A stretch of 64,000 nucleotides of DNA from Gemella sanguinis ATCC 700632 (GCF_000701685.1 NZ_KL370813.1:28061-92060); one strand, 5' to 3'. Positions 9,160-19,697 are shown, numbered from the stretch's first letter. The notes: generated by a model from the sequence alone, not told the origin. Numbers and translations: made by a program.

Positions 9160-10521
9160 TTATTCACCATAGCTTTTTGAAACGAATCTATTATATCGTT
9201 TCATAAATGCTAATTCCGCTGTACCTGTTTGACCATTTCTGTTTTTAGCTATAATAACTTCAACAGTAGAAACGTCACTAGGTTCTTGAACTTCATTTTC
9301 GTCCGCATCTTCACTTCTATAGTAATCTGAACGATATAAGAATGATACAATATCGGCATCTTGCTCAATACTTCCAGATTCTCTAAGGTCACTCATCATA
9401 GGACGTTTATCGTGACGCGATTCAACACTACGTGATAACTGTGATAATGCTATAACTGGACAGTCCAATTCCCTAGCCATTTGTTTTAAACTACGAGAAA
9501 TCTCAGAAACCTCTTGTTGTCTATTATCTGTTCTTTTACTTCCTTGTAAAAGTTGTAAATAGTCGATAACAACAAGATCTAAACCATGTTCATTTTTTAG
9601 AAGTTTACATTTCGCTTTAACTTCATTAACTTTTATAAATGCACTATCCTCGATAAAAATATTTTTCTGATTTAAGAAATGAACAGCTGTTTCTAGCTTC
9701 ATCATGTCATCATTATCTAAAGTACCTTTTTTGATTTTTTCAGAGTCTAACATTCCTTCACTGCAAATCATCCTAGATACCAATTGATCTGCACCCATCT
9801 CTAAAGAGAATAAAGCTACTGTTTTTTTCTCACTCTCATCTCTATGGTTCTTACCTGCTACATTTAAGGCAATGTTTAATGCAAAGGCTGTTTTCCCCAT
9901 AGAAGGACGAGCTGCTAAAATTACTAGGTCTCCTTTTCCTAATCCAACAATTTGGTCTAATGTACTAAACCCTGTTGGTATAGCGATATTTTGACCCTCT
10001 CCAGACATACGTGCTACTATTTCTTGGAATACTTCACCAGTTATATCTTTCATATTTTTGAACTGTGAAGTTTTTGCTCGTTCCATAGCTCTTTCCACTT
10101 GGTCGAATAAAGTAGCAGTTAATGAATCGATATCAGCATTCCCTTGATTCATCTCCTCAGTACTGCTTAATAAAACTGAACGAATTTCACGATATATAGA
10201 ATATCGTTTCACTAAGTTCGCATAATGCATTATATTACGTGTACTTGGCGTAATATCATAAAGCTCCACTATATATAATGAGGCATCCATAGATTTGAAT
10301 GCCCCACTATTATTAATTTCTTCAAATATTGTAGTGGTATCAGGTATTATTTCCGCTTCATCTAAACGTAAAATAGCATTATAAATATCCTTGTTTTTTT
10401 CATCATAAAAGTCTTCTGCATCTACTGCAGCTTTAACTTCTACTAATTTTTCTGGCTCTTGCATAAGAGCTCCAAGCAGAGATTGCTCTGCTAAAATAAC
10501 AGAATCTATATGATATTTCAT
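9160..10521 (-). CDS. dnaB: Replicative DNA helicase DnaB
   Basis: 453 aa, usual length. N-terminal helical domain (about 1-110), linker, then the RecA-like ATPase with Walker A ARPSMGKT (about residues 208-215), Walker B VIDYLQLL, and the SRSLKQMARELDCPVIALSQLSR segment with its arginine finger downstream. Hexameric helicase at the replication fork. Lies 19 nt after rplI in the conserved gdpP-rplI-dnaB order. No intein. Confidence 0.97.
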   Translation of the reverse strand: MKYHIDSVILAEQSLLGALMQEPEKLVEVKAAVDAEDFYDEKNKDIYNAILRLDEAEIIPDTTTIFEEINNSGAFKSMDASLYIVELYDITPSTRNIMHYANLVKRYSIYREIRSVLLSSTEEMNQGNADIDSLTATLFDQVERAMERAKTSQFKNMKDITGEVFQEIVARMSGEGQNIAIPTGFSTLDQIVGLGKGDLVILAARPSMGKTAFALNIALNVAGKNHRDESEKKTVALFSLEMGADQLVSRMICSEGMLDSEKIKKGTLDNDDMMKLETAVHFLNQKNIFIEDSAFIKVNEVKAKCKLLKNEHGLDLVVIDYLQLLQGSKRTDNRQQEVSEISRSLKQMARELDCPVIALSQLSRSVESRHDKRPMMSDLRESGSIEQDADIVSFLYRSDYYRSEDADENEVQEPSDVSTVEVIIAKNRNGQTGTAELAFMKRYNRFVSKSYGE

Positions 10522-10540
10522 TCTTCCACCTACATAATTA

Positions 10541-10984
10541 TTATTGTTCCACTACATGAACTTTAATAGTTCCTTCTACTTGACTGTGTAATTTAATTTT
10601 TACATTTGTATATCCTAAAGCTTGGATTCCATGTGGTAAATCAATTTTTTTCTTATCTACTTTAAGATCATGTTGTTTTTTAAGTTCTTCAACAATTTGT
10701 TTTGAAGAAACTGATCCAAATAATCTTCCACCTTCTCCAGCTTTAACAGCAATTTTAACTTCAACATCTTCTAATTGTTTTGCTAATAATTTAGCTTGAA
10801 CTAATTCTTCTTGCTTATCTTTTTCAACACGTTTTTGTTGTCCTTTTAATGTAGCCATATTAGCATTAGTTGCTTGAACTGCTTTTTTATTTGTGATTAA
10901 GAATTTTGCATATCCGTCAGCAATTTCCTTAACGTCTCCTTTTTTACCTTTACCTTTTACATCTTCTAAAAATATAACTTTCAT
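10541..10984 (-). CDS. rplI: 50S ribosomal protein L9
   Basis: 147 aa. N-terminal rRNA-binding domain starting [17 protein letters not shown] with the signature GYAKFLI, a long connecting helix and a C-terminal domain. Normal length. Between gdpP (44 nt upstream) and dnaB (19 nt downstream). Confidence 0.97.
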   Translation of the reverse strand: MKVIFLEDVKGKGKKGDVKEIADGYAKFLITNKKAVQATNANMATLKGQQKRVEKDKQEELVQAKLLAKQLEDVEVKIAVKAGEGGRLFGSVSSKQIVEELKKQHDLKVDKKKIDLPHGIQALGYTNVKIKLHSQVEGTIKVHVVEQ

Positions 10985-11028
10985 TACCCTATCTCCTTTA
11001 AATAAAATTCACTTTTAAATTTATTAAA

Positions 11029-12978
11029 CTACTGTAATAATACGTGATCTATTGCATCATTTAATCTTGACACTGCTGTATCAATGTCAACACCCTCTAT
11101 TTGAGTAGCAGCATTAGCAAGGTGTCCACCTCCGCCAAGCTCTTCCATTACTAACTGAACATTCATATTACCTAATGATCTAGCAGAAATACCTACTCTA
11201 TTTTTATCTAAGTATCCAACTGCAAAACTACATTCAATACCTTTTAAAGTAAGTAGTAAATCAGCACTTTGAGCTAACATAACGTTTGTATATGTTTTTT
11301 CACTTGGCGCTTTAGCTATTACTATTTCTGGTGTTTTCTGAATAGAATTATTAATAATTTCTACTCTATTCATAAAGTTTTCAATTGGTTCTTTTAAGAT
11401 AGTTTTTACTTTAGTTGGGTCTGCTCCATTACTTCTTAAATAAGCAGCAGCATCAAATGTTCTTGAACCGGTTCTTATTGAGAAGTTTTGAGTATCAACT
11501 ACTATACCACCTAGCATAATTGTTGCTCCTAGTGGTGTAATTTTTTCAATTTTTGTTTGATATTCAATCAATTCAGCTATTAACTCTGATGATGATGACG
11601 CATATGGTTCTATATACGTTAATAGCGGATTTGTTATTATATCTTCACCACGTCTATGGTGGTCAATTATAACTTTTTTGTTTGCTTTTGATAATATCGC
11701 AGCATCTATAACACGTGAAGCATCTGAAGTATCTACAATAATCAATGTTGTTTGAGGTGTCATTAACTCCCAAGCTTCATCACTATTAATGAATACTTTC
11801 GCCAATGTTTCATCAGTATTTTCAATTTCTAACATAACTTTTTGAATAGTTTCATCTTTATCACTGTCATTTAAAATTATGTAACAATCTTTTCCTACTA
11901 TTTTTGAAAAAGTATAAATACCTACACAACCTCCAATAGCATCGAAGTCAGGACGTTTATGCCCCATAACTATAACTTTATCACTATCAGAAATAATATC
12001 AGCAAGGGCATTTGATATAACTCTTGCCTTAATTCTTGTACGTTTTTCTTGCGGATTAGTTTTACCTCCATAAAACTTAATCGTTCCATCAACGTCTTTC
12101 ATAGCAACTTGGTCTCCACCTCGTCCTAATGCAAGGTCTAGAGAACTTTTTGCTAATTCACCAAGCTCCGGTAAGAAATCTGTTCCCATCCCTACACCAA
12201 TACTAAGGGTAATTGGTGCATCAAATTCTTCTTTTAAGTTTCTAATTGAATCTAATATTTGGAACTTATCTTTTTCTATCTTTTTAAGATCTTTAACATT
12301 TAAAAGACCTATAAATCTATCTTCATCTAATCGTTTTAAATAAATACTATTTTTCTTAGCCCAATCAGTTAAAATTCTAACTACAGTGGCATCAAAGCTA
12401 CTTGCCACTTCATCATCTAATGAGTCATAAACATCTTCATAGTTATCAAGACTTAAGTTTAAAATAATAGGTCTTGTATCACGAAATCTCTGCATTACTA
12501 CTTTACTTTCAGTAATATCAAAGAAGTAAATATAACCACTATCTTTTTGATAATTAACTTTGTAATGTTTCCCAAAAATTTCGAACTGATTATCAACTGG
12601 TGTTTCTACATCAAAGATTTCTTCAATTTCAGGCATAAGTTCTAGTATATTAACACCTTTTATTTCTTCAACTTTTATATGTTTATAAATAAAATTATTT
12701 GCCCATTCTATATTTTTATTTTCATCTATCACTATAATACCAATAGGAAATTTATTTATTCCTTTTTCAGACGAATCTTTTATTCGATTAGTTAGCTTGC
12801 TAACATATTTTTCAGTTTGTTCAGCAACTTTTTTAGAATAATAGTAGATAGGGATTAGTGCAAGAAGCAACACTAAGAAATATATAGCTAAGCTTTCTAA
12901 ACTTAGTAGACCTATTACTATAGCACCTAAAATAACAATCGCTAAAATAATTAATTCATACTTTCTTTTTGCATTCAT
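11029..12978 (-). CDS. gdpP: Cyclic-di-AMP phosphodiesterase GdpP
   Basis: 649 aa. Two N-terminal membrane segments (about 9-47), a PAS-like domain (about 75-160), a degenerate GGDEF domain (about 165-305, no GGDEF motif at its active site) and a C-terminal DHH/DHHA1 phosphodiesterase with GHKRPDFDAIGG and DHHRRGED. Lowers c-di-AMP and so affects cell wall stress and potassium handling. Follows the DUF2232 gene with 2 nt between them, so the two are probably translationally linked. Confidence 0.95.
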   Translation of the reverse strand: MNAKRKYELIILAIVILGAIVIGLLSLESLAIYFLVLLLALIPIYYYSKKVAEQTEKYVSKLTNRIKDSSEKGINKFPIGIIVIDENKNIEWANNFIYKHIKVEEIKGVNILELMPEIEEIFDVETPVDNQFEIFGKHYKVNYQKDSGYIYFFDITESKVVMQRFRDTRPIILNLSLDNYEDVYDSLDDEVASSFDATVVRILTDWAKKNSIYLKRLDEDRFIGLLNVKDLKKIEKDKFQILDSIRNLKEEFDAPITLSIGVGMGTDFLPELGELAKSSLDLALGRGGDQVAMKDVDGTIKFYGGKTNPQEKRTRIKARVISNALADIISDSDKVIVMGHKRPDFDAIGGCVGIYTFSKIVGKDCYIILNDSDKDETIQKVMLEIENTDETLAKVFINSDEAWELMTPQTTLIIVDTSDASRVIDAAILSKANKKVIIDHHRRGEDIITNPLLTYIEPYASSSSELIAELIEYQTKIEKITPLGATIMLGGIVVDTQNFSIRTGSRTFDAAAYLRSNGADPTKVKTILKEPIENFMNRVEIINNSIQKTPEIVIAKAPSEKTYTNVMLAQSADLLLTLKGIECSFAVGYLDKNRVGISARSLGNMNVQLVMEELGGGGHLANAATQIEGVDIDTAVSRLNDAIDHVLLQ

Positions 12979-12980
12979 CG

Positions 12981-13976
12981 CTATCTTCCTTTCTTCATAA
13001 TAATATAATTTTCTCTCAGCTTAAATACACTGTCTACAAACCCAAGCATTTCTAAAATTGGATTAAATATTATAAACAATATAACTAACATTATTTTTAT
13101 ACTAGTTTCATTTTCTTTTAATTCAGCAAAGAAAAATGCTGTAAATAAACCATTAAGTGCAAAGACAAGTCCTAATATAGTATTAGTATTTTGCAATAAT
13201 ACATACCAAAAATTATTAGAATTATCTCCTACTTGCACACCTACTATTAACTCTATAATAACTAAAACTATATAGATGTTCGCAATACGAGGACTTAGAG
13301 TAATTCTACTAAACTTAGGAAACGTAGGAATAATAATATATTCTCTTCCTAACATAGATAATGTATATTGAACTAATAGTAAACTGTATAAGAATAACGT
13401 AATAAACAATGTTACAGGGAAAGTTCTTTTCAACGAATCAATCGTTGATAATAAGACACTTTTATCAATAGTCTGATTAGAAAGTGTACTTTCTTTTTGA
13501 ATATCATTTACAAATTGATTAATTTGTTCATTTGTAATATTTAAAATTCCATTTTTTACTAATAATGCTGTGTAAATAGCAATTCCTAAAAATAAAAATG
13601 CAGAAACTGCTGTAACTAGAAACACCTTAGAGTTTCTTGTTACTATAGATTGATACACAATAAACGCTAGTACCATATGCATAGTAAACCAAAATAGCAT
13701 ATATGGACTTGAGAAAAACATCAATATTACAACACCAGATAAAACCAGTGGTAAGTAGTATTTCAGCCCTCTAGCTCCTAATACATAAGTTAAAGGAAAT
13801 ACTGCTAGAAAAGCACCTATTTCCACAACATTAAGTAAAGCACTTAAAACAACTAACGCAATAAAAGTAAGTGAATAAACAATTATTTTAGTATTACTAG
13901 GCTTTTTAAAGAAAAATTTATTCTCTAATAATTTCTCTAATTCTTTTTTTAGACTTTCTGAAATGTTATTATTCAA
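12981..13976 (-). CDS. DUF2232 (YybS-like) membrane protein
   Basis: 331 aa with about eight membrane segments. Sits directly ahead of gdpP-rplI-dnaB, as YybS does in Bacillus. Function unknown; a vitamin-transporter-like fold has been suggested for this family. The start is a TTG at 13976, preceded by AGGAG at a good distance; the first downstream ATG is deep inside the protein. Confidence 0.85.
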   Translation of the reverse strand: MNNNISESLKKELEKLLENKFFFKKPSNTKIIVYSLTFIALVVLSALLNVVEIGAFLAVFPLTYVLGARGLKYYLPLVLSGVVILMFFSSPYMLFWFTMHMVLAFIVYQSIVTRNSKVFLVTAVSAFLFLGIAIYTALLVKNGILNITNEQINQFVNDIQKESTLSNQTIDKSVLLSTIDSLKRTFPVTLFITLFLYSLLLVQYTLSMLGREYIIIPTFPKFSRITLSPRIANIYIVLVIIELIVGVQVGDNSNNFWYVLLQNTNTILGLVFALNGLFTAFFFAELKENETSIKIMLVILFIIFNPILEMLGFVDSVFKLRENYIIMKKGR

Positions 13977-14029
13977 TTTAACACTCCTTTTTCGTTTTTT
14001 ATAGAGAACCTCTGTTCTATATCCTATTA

Positions 14030-14058
14030 ATTATACCAAATTTTACTACTTTTTTAAA
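14030..14058 (-). promoter_or_regulatory. Promoter of the DUF2232-gdpP-rplI-dnaB operon
   Basis: Minus strand: -35 TTTAAA (14053-14058), 17-bp spacer, extended -10 TGGTATAAT with hexamer at 14030-14035. About 54 nt before the TTG start. Confidence 0.65.
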
Positions 14059-14202
14059 GGAAAATAAAATTTAATATTTCACTATTAATCTTTCAATTTA
14101 AAACAATTTTTTTGAATTTTATCCATTGTTTTCCCCTTAATTTTTGAAAAGACATAAAAATTGAAAAATCTTTATTAAATTACTATATTTTTTTATTTTA
14201 TA

Positions 14203-14231
14203 TTGACAAAATCTAAACTTCAACTTATCAT
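14203..14231 (+). promoter_or_regulatory. Promoter of the carboxypeptidase-SH3 gene pair
   Basis: Perfect -35 TTGACA (14203-14208), 17-bp spacer, -10 TATCAT (14226-14231). Leader of about 70 nt. The remaining 332-nt gap upstream (13977-14308) holds only this and the divergent promoter. Confidence 0.75.
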
Positions 14232-14308
14232 ATATAACATAGGAGAAATACGTATAAAATTATAGTATTCTTATAAAGTATGTTTTTATTAAGGAAAGGA
14301 GAAAATTT

Positions 14309-15106
14309 ATGAAAAGACATATTATAACTATTGTTACTGTTAGTATAATTGTCCTTACATTTGCTCTTGGTGGTCTATATTATTTAACAAAAGATGACGA
14401 AAGTTCTTCTAACTCAAATACTTCATCAACAAATAATACATCCGAAACAAAAAAAGACAATAATAATTCAAACAGTTCTAATAATCAAAGTAACTCTAAA
14501 AATTCTGACAACAAAGAAAACTCAGAATCACAAAAAGGTAAAACTCCAGAAACTGTTAGTGAACCTACTGTTATAAACGGTATAGTACTAGCTAACAAAA
14601 AACACCCTTTACCTAAAAACTATAACCCTGGTGAAGATCCAACAGCGAGAAAAAATGTTAATAAGCTAATTAAAGATGCTCAAAGCGCTGGAATGGATAT
14701 TACAAATCAAGTATCAGGATTTAGATCTTATGAGACACAAGTTGGCTTATATAACAACTATGTATCTGCACACGGAAAAGCAGAAGCGGATAGATTCTCA
14801 GCTCGTCCTGGATACAGTGAACACCAAACAGGTTTAGTATTTGACCTTATCGATAGCGATGGTCAGCTGCTAGGTTCTGAAGGAACAAGCGAACGTAGTA
14901 AAAAAGCTGCTCAATGGCTTGCTAATAACGCACATAAATATGGATTTATCGTTAGATATAAACCAGAATTCGTAGAAAAAACTGGTTACATGGAAGAAAG
15001 CTGGCATATTAGATATGTTGGTCAAGATGTCGCAAAAATACTTTATGAAAAAAATATTCCACTTGAAGAGTACCTAAATGCTCCAGGTGGAGACTACGCA
15101 GAATAA
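14309..15106 (+). CDS. D-alanyl-D-alanine carboxypeptidase, VanY/M15B family
   Basis: 265 aa. N-terminal membrane anchor (about 5-26), a Ser/Asn/Lys-rich linker (about 30-85), then an M15B peptidase domain. Zinc ligands fit SEHQTGLVFD (His172, Asp179) and SWHIRYVG (His233), with SGFRSYETQ before them. Acts outside the membrane, trimming the terminal D-Ala of peptidoglycan stem peptides. Followed 18 nt later by the SH3 gene. No vancomycin-resistance ligase genes nearby, so a housekeeping wall role is likely. Confidence 0.9.
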   Translation: MKRHIITIVTVSIIVLTFALGGLYYLTKDDESSSNSNTSSTNNTSETKKDNNNSNSSNNQSNSKNSDNKENSESQKGKTPETVSEPTVINGIVLANKKHPLPKNYNPGEDPTARKNVNKLIKDAQSAGMDITNQVSGFRSYETQVGLYNNYVSAHGKAEADRFSARPGYSEHQTGLVFDLIDSDGQLLGSEGTSERSKKAAQWLANNAHKYGFIVRYKPEFVEKTGYMEESWHIRYVGQDVAKILYEKNIPLEEYLNAPGGDYAE

Positions 15107-15124
15107 TAATAAAAGGAGAAATTT

Positions 15125-16171
15125 ATGAATAATCAAAACCCAAATAACAACAGGAATTATAATTCCCAGAATAATAATCCTAATTACAATAACGATCAAT
15201 ATAACAACTATCCAAATGACCAATATAATCAATATAACGAGCAATACAATAACCCTGATTATAACGGTCAATATAATAATCCTGGTTACACTGGTCAACA
15301 ATATGATAACCAAAATACTCAATACAACAATACGGTTAATGACCAACAATATTATAATCAACAAAACAACCAACAGTATAATGTACCACCGGTAAATCCT
15401 AACTATAACAATTATAACGACAATAATAATTATAATGACAACAATAGTTATAACGAAGAACCTAAAAAAGAAAAGAAAAAGAGCCCTATTCCAATAATTA
15501 TTACAGCTGTAGTAACTTTCTTAGTTCTAGTTGTAGGTCTATATTTCGGATATAATAAGTTTATGAAAAAAGAAAATGTTGTAGATGTTTCAGCTTATGA
15601 AATTAATTTCGTAACTTATGGTACAAATGGAGAAGGAAAACCTGAAGTAGATATTAAAAAAATCCCAGAAGTAGCTAATACTTCTACTGAGATTTCTAAC
15701 TTCTTATCAAAACCTGATATTTCTTACGATAAAAAAGAAAACTTAAAAAATGGTGATAAAGTAGAAGTTACTATTACTTTAAATCATAATACAGCACAAA
15801 AATTAAAATTAGATACAAAAGGTGAATTCAAACGTACATTCACTGTAAATGGTCTAAATGAGAAAGAAAAAGAGAAAGAAAAAGAAAAAGAAACTATTAT
15901 AGTTAAAGATAACTCTTCTAGTTCTTCTAACTCTTCTAGTTCTGGTAGTAATCGTACATACTTCAGTAATAGACCTGCTAAAATATATGTAGATGCTGGG
16001 GTTAACCTAAGAAGTTCTTCAAATGATTCAAGCTCTGTTCTAGATACTGCTAAAAAAGGTGATACAGTATATGTTGATTTCACTGAAAGAAACTCTAAAG
16101 GAGAAGAGTGGTCTTACGTAACTTACAAAGGAAAACAAGGTTGGATGAGAACCGATCTTATTGGACACTAA
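15125..16171 (+). CDS. Membrane-anchored SH3-domain protein with Asn/Gln/Tyr-rich cytoplasmic head
   Basis: 348 aa. Residues 1-115 are almost only N, Q, Y, D, P with many NYN/QYN repeats. A membrane segment follows a lysine cluster (about 121-144). Outside are a beta-rich domain (about 155-245, with LKNGDKVEVTITLN, a unit common in streptococcal surface proteins), an EKEKEKE and Ser-rich spacer, and a C-terminal bacterial SH3 domain (about 280-348, VNLRSS..., GWMRTD) likely to bind cell wall. Role unknown; cotranscription with the VanY-type gene suggests wall maintenance. Confidence 0.75.
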   Translation: MNNQNPNNNRNYNSQNNNPNYNNDQYNNYPNDQYNQYNEQYNNPDYNGQYNNPGYTGQQYDNQNTQYNNTVNDQQYYNQQNNQQYNVPPVNPNYNNYNDNNNYNDNNSYNEEPKKEKKKSPIPIIITAVVTFLVLVVGLYFGYNKFMKKENVVDVSAYEINFVTYGTNGEGKPEVDIKKIPEVANTSTEISNFLSKPDISYDKKENLKNGDKVEVTITLNHNTAQKLKLDTKGEFKRTFTVNGLNEKEKEKEKEKETIIVKDNSSSSSNSSSSGSNRTYFSNRPAKIYVDAGVNLRSSSNDSSSVLDTAKKGDTVYVDFTERNSKGEEWSYVTYKGKQGWMRTDLIGH

Positions 16172-16175
16172 AAAT

Positions 16176-16213
16176 AAAAAAAGGAACTGACTAAAAAGTC
16201 AGATCCTTTTTTT
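16176..16213. terminator. Bidirectional terminator after the SH3 gene
   Basis: Stem 16176-16191 with 16198-16213, one mismatch, short A-rich loop, A and T runs on the two sides. It serves the plus-strand SH3 gene and overlaps the stop of the converging MFS gene. Confidence 0.85.
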
Positions 16214-17486
16214 ATTTATCTTTTACTCTAAGCTTAACCATTAGCATACTTAATAATGTAATACCTATAACTATTAAGAATATTGCTTTACTTTGGTCAA
16301 AACCGAATAAACCATTAGCTACATGTTTAGCTATCCAAACATATACATAATCACCATAGAAAATTCCTAGTGCAAAGAATGCTTGATATATTCCCATACT
16401 TACATTTCTATACTCTCTATCAAAATATTGCATAGCAAGAGAGATAAGCACGTTATATGCTCCACCATAACCTAAACCATTTAGAATATAACTAAAGTAA
16501 ATTATATATGGATTATTTACATATAGAGCTATAATGTAGAATGCTAACGCACAACCAAACATAAATAGTAATGTTTTTTGTAGCCCCCATTTTCTTGTGA
16601 AATACACCCCTACTAAAACACCTGCTATTAGCTGTGGAATAGCAAACACAGCATCCATATAAGCAAGCATAAGAGGACTCATTCCTAATGAAGTTTTTCC
16701 GTATGCTATCATATTAGCTCCACTTGTCGCAAACTTCACAAATGAAAGTAATAAGGCCATTATACAAACATAGATAAAACTTCCATGTTTTAATACTACT
16801 TTAACTTTATCGAATGAAAAACCACTATTAACTGGACGATAGTCTTTCATCATAAATGTTAAAATAAATGTTGCAACAGCCAATATACCTGATACTATCC
16901 ACATATAATTAAAATGTTTATATTCATTTATAGTAAAGATATATTGTATTGGTGCTGCGATAAATTCAGCAAGAAGCGGCGCTACTGATAAAATAGATAC
17001 TGATAACGCAGCTTTTTCTTTAGAGAAAGTCTCCGAAAACATAACATTAAACAATGCTAACATTGTCGCACTTATACCTAAAGATAACGATGATAAATAT
17101 AAAGTAGTATAACTACCATTAAAGGCTACTAAAAACGAAGTTACAATTAGTAAAAACAGTGATATTTGAACGAATATTTTACGTCGTCTAAATATATCAC
17201 TCGCTATAAACATAGGTAATCTTACTATTAAACTCATCAAACCATATCCTGCAGCTATTTGAGAAGCTAAAAGAGGTGTTAATGATAATCCTCCATTTTC
17301 TACAGGAGTAATAGCATAGAGCTTTCTATACGCCCTAATAATACTAATTGCCGACCAAAATAATACTAATATCCAAAATATAATTATTTGATCCTTCTTC
17401 AATTCAAATTTTTTCGTTAAGTAATAAACTAATACCAAAATAAGTACTATCATTATTAGTGAAAATAAAATTTTTGTTTTAACCAT
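16212..17486 (-). CDS. MFS transporter
   Basis: 424 aa with about 12 membrane segments. The first half has a loop after segment 2 (RLPMFIASDIFRRRKIF) of the MFS type; the substrate cannot be told from sequence. The start is odd: the ATG at 17486 has AGGAG only one base upstream, while the next in-frame ATG (residue 12) has no ribosome site; an upstream stop rules out a longer form. Monocistronic. Confidence 0.75.
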   Translation of the reverse strand: MVKTKILFSLIMIVLILVLVYYLTKKFELKKDQIIIFWILVLFWSAISIIRAYRKLYAITPVENGGLSLTPLLASQIAAGYGLMSLIVRLPMFIASDIFRRRKIFVQISLFLLIVTSFLVAFNGSYTTLYLSSLSLGISATMLALFNVMFSETFSKEKAALSVSILSVAPLLAEFIAAPIQYIFTINEYKHFNYMWIVSGILAVATFILTFMMKDYRPVNSGFSFDKVKVVLKHGSFIYVCIMALLLSFVKFATSGANMIAYGKTSLGMSPLMLAYMDAVFAIPQLIAGVLVGVYFTRKWGLQKTLLFMFGCALAFYIIALYVNNPYIIYFSYILNGLGYGGAYNVLISLAMQYFDREYRNVSMGIYQAFFALGIFYGDYVYVWIAKHVANGLFGFDQSKAIFLIVIGITLLSMLMVKLRVKDK

Positions 17487-17562
17487 CTCCTAACTATTTT
17501 TTTAACTTATAAATTATACCACAAAACAGAAAAATACGTATAGTAAATACATCATATTTTTT

Positions 17563-18156
17563 CTATGATTTAGCTAATGTTAAAAAGCAAATTTCCGCAT
17601 CAGGGAATCTTTCCTTTAACACTTCTGCACAACTTATTAACGTATTACCACTCGTTATTACATCATCTACTATCAAGATTCTCTTAGGATATTTTTCAAA
17701 ATTTAGATTATCTATAATTCTAAACTTATGCTTTTCACGTTTTTTATGAAGTTTTGATTGTTTTTCTCGATAGTCACATTGCAAGGTGTTAGTGTATTTC
17801 ACATTACAAACATTGCACAACTGCGCTATATGATCAAAACCTCTAGTGTATTTCCTCGTATTATTTATCGGCACTATTGTAACGAGATTAAACTTATATT
17901 TTTTAAAAAACAAGCTAAAAAGCTCTCTAAATCTTTCCGCTTTATGAATAGCCCCAGAGTATTTAATATTATATATAATCTCCTTTAAAAACTCATAATC
18001 ACCAAAATAATACAAGGTATATTCTGCTAGTTCAGTTATATTTATGTCAATATTATATTTGCATTCTCCACATAAAACTAAACTATCCTTTTTAGAAAAA
18101 ACATTATTAAAACTGAGTTTTTCCACTATCTCTTTCTTACAATACATACATTTCAT
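17563..18156 (-). CDS. comFC: ComFC-type phosphoribosyltransferase-like competence protein
   Basis: 197 aa. N-terminal zinc finger (Cys in MKCMYCKK and LCGECK), then a phosphoribosyltransferase-like domain with ILIVDDVITSGNTL. In naturally competent bacteria it acts with ComFA in the cytoplasm during import of single-stranded DNA. Its ribosome site overlaps the comFA stop and only 2 nt separate the genes, so the pair is one operon. Confidence 0.9.
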   Translation of the reverse strand: MKCMYCKKEIVEKLSFNNVFSKKDSLVLCGECKYNIDINITELAEYTLYYFGDYEFLKEIIYNIKYSGAIHKAERFRELFSLFFKKYKFNLVTIVPINNTRKYTRGFDHIAQLCNVCNVKYTNTLQCDYREKQSKLHKKREKHKFRIIDNLNFEKYPKRILIVDDVITSGNTLISCAEVLKERFPDAEICFLTLAKS

Positions 18157-18158
18157 AT

Positions 18159-19697
18159 TTACTCCTTATTTAGCTTTCTGTAGCTAGCTAAATTATTCAT
18201 ATATTCTATTTCTTTTATTGCATGTTTTATATTTTTAGTTATTTCGTCACTAAAATAAATTATCTCTCCCGTATTATCATACTCTTTTCTCCCTACTCTT
18301 CCTGCAATTTGTATTAACGATTCTTTTGTAAAATTTTTATGCCCAGCATCGAAGACCATAACATCTAAATAGTCAAAGGTTACACCTCTTTCTAATATTG
18401 TTGTCGTTATTAGTATATCAATTTTTTTATTATAAAACCTTTGGATTTTCTTGGATCTGTCTTTATCTTCGCTATAGACATAATCTATTTTAATACTTTC
18501 TGAAATATACTTTTCTAAATAATTCTTGAGACTTTGGCACATAGCTATTATTGGAACAAATATTAGTAATCTACGTTTTTTGTTTAAAATATCTAAGATA
18601 TATTTATTTATTATTTCTGATTTTTCCTCAAAAATTAATACCTTTTTATTTACTTTTCTTATTCTCGGTACAGGTAATAAGTAACCATGATATCTAATCG
18701 GGATTTTTATTATTTCATCCACATAACTTTTAATTTTTTTTGATGGTGTTGCTGATAAAAATACTAAAACACCTTCTTCTACTAAGCTTGATAAAGCACC
18801 CTCTTCTAAACACTCGTCACCTGAATATGGGAAGGCATCTACCTCATCAATAATTACAATATCAAAATACTTATAATATTTTATTAACTGATGTGTTGTC
18901 ATAATATAAAAATTTGAATCAACAAAACTTTTTTCATCACCATGCAAGACGTTAATATCTAAACCTCTAAAATCTTTAGAAAATCTAGTGTATAATTCTT
19001 TTACTACATCTTTTCTAGGAATAGCCATACAGATACGTTTATTAGACATAACGGAGTCATAAACTATCTCATAAACTATCTCTGTCTTACCTGCTCCACA
19101 AACAGCCCAAACTAAAGTATTTTTATTGTTTCTAGTATTAATTACTAATTGTTTACTTGCCTCACTCTGCAGATCGCTAAGTTTAGTACTTGGTTTTATT
19201 ATATTCTTCTTATTTATAACCGGAATGTTAATCTGAAACATAGGTGTAAAATTATCTACACGACCAAATTCTATACATCTCATGCAATAAACTATCTTAA
19301 CATCTTCATTTTTATAACTATAAAATAAATTTTGACTAGTATTTCCGCATCTAATACAATAATGTTGTTTCTTTTTATTTTCTACACCTAATTGCTTTTT
19401 AACATGAGGACAAGAATCTAAATAATGTATTTTAATTTTTAAGTTTATTAAGTCAGAAATAGAAAAAAGTAGCCCATTATACTTTTTTAAAAATTCTAAA
19501 TCAGAATAATTTAAAGTACAGACTACTCCTGACGTTATATCATTGTATATTTCTTCAAAATCTTTATTTCTTTTCCCAAATTTCAAATAATCATTATATA
19601 TATTTTTGTAATAATTTATCTTTTTATTTTCAGTAATATTGCAATAATGCACGCAATACAAAGCCTCAATAAATTCACAATATTTTTCAAAAAACAT
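18159..19697 (-). CDS. comFA: ComFA-type DEAD-box helicase/translocase for DNA uptake
   Basis: 512 aa, somewhat longer than typical ComFA (about 430-460). N-terminal region with a four-Cys zinc finger (CIRCGNTSQ ... VYCMRC, about 132-160), then a superfamily 2 helicase core: Walker A WAVCGAGKTEIV, DEVD, motif III FLSATPS, and QIAGRVGRKEY in motif VI. It powers inward movement of transforming DNA. GGGAG ribosome site. No ComK or CIN-box-like signal could be recognised upstream. Confidence 0.92.
   Translation of the reverse strand: MFFEKYCEFIEALYCVHYCNITENKKINYYKNIYNDYLKFGKRNKDFEEIYNDITSGVVCTLNYSDLEFLKKYNGLLFSISDLINLKIKIHYLDSCPHVKKQLGVENKKKQHYCIRCGNTSQNLFYSYKNEDVKIVYCMRCIEFGRVDNFTPMFQINIPVINKKNIIKPSTKLSDLQSEASKQLVINTRNNKNTLVWAVCGAGKTEIVYEIVYDSVMSNKRICMAIPRKDVVKELYTRFSKDFRGLDINVLHGDEKSFVDSNFYIMTTHQLIKYYKYFDIVIIDEVDAFPYSGDECLEEGALSSLVEEGVLVFLSATPSKKIKSYVDEIIKIPIRYHGYLLPVPRIRKVNKKVLIFEEKSEIINKYILDILNKKRRLLIFVPIIAMCQSLKNYLEKYISESIKIDYVYSEDKDRSKKIQRFYNKKIDILITTTILERGVTFDYLDVMVFDAGHKNFTKESLIQIAGRVGRKEYDNTGEIIYFSDEITKNIKHAIKEIEYMNNLASYRKLNKE

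Noticed and set aside
15784..16083. Antisense open frame over the EKEKEKE/Ser-rich part of the SH3 gene.
   Set aside because: Its low-complexity product (FSFSFSF, ELEELEE) mirrors the repeat on the real coding strand.
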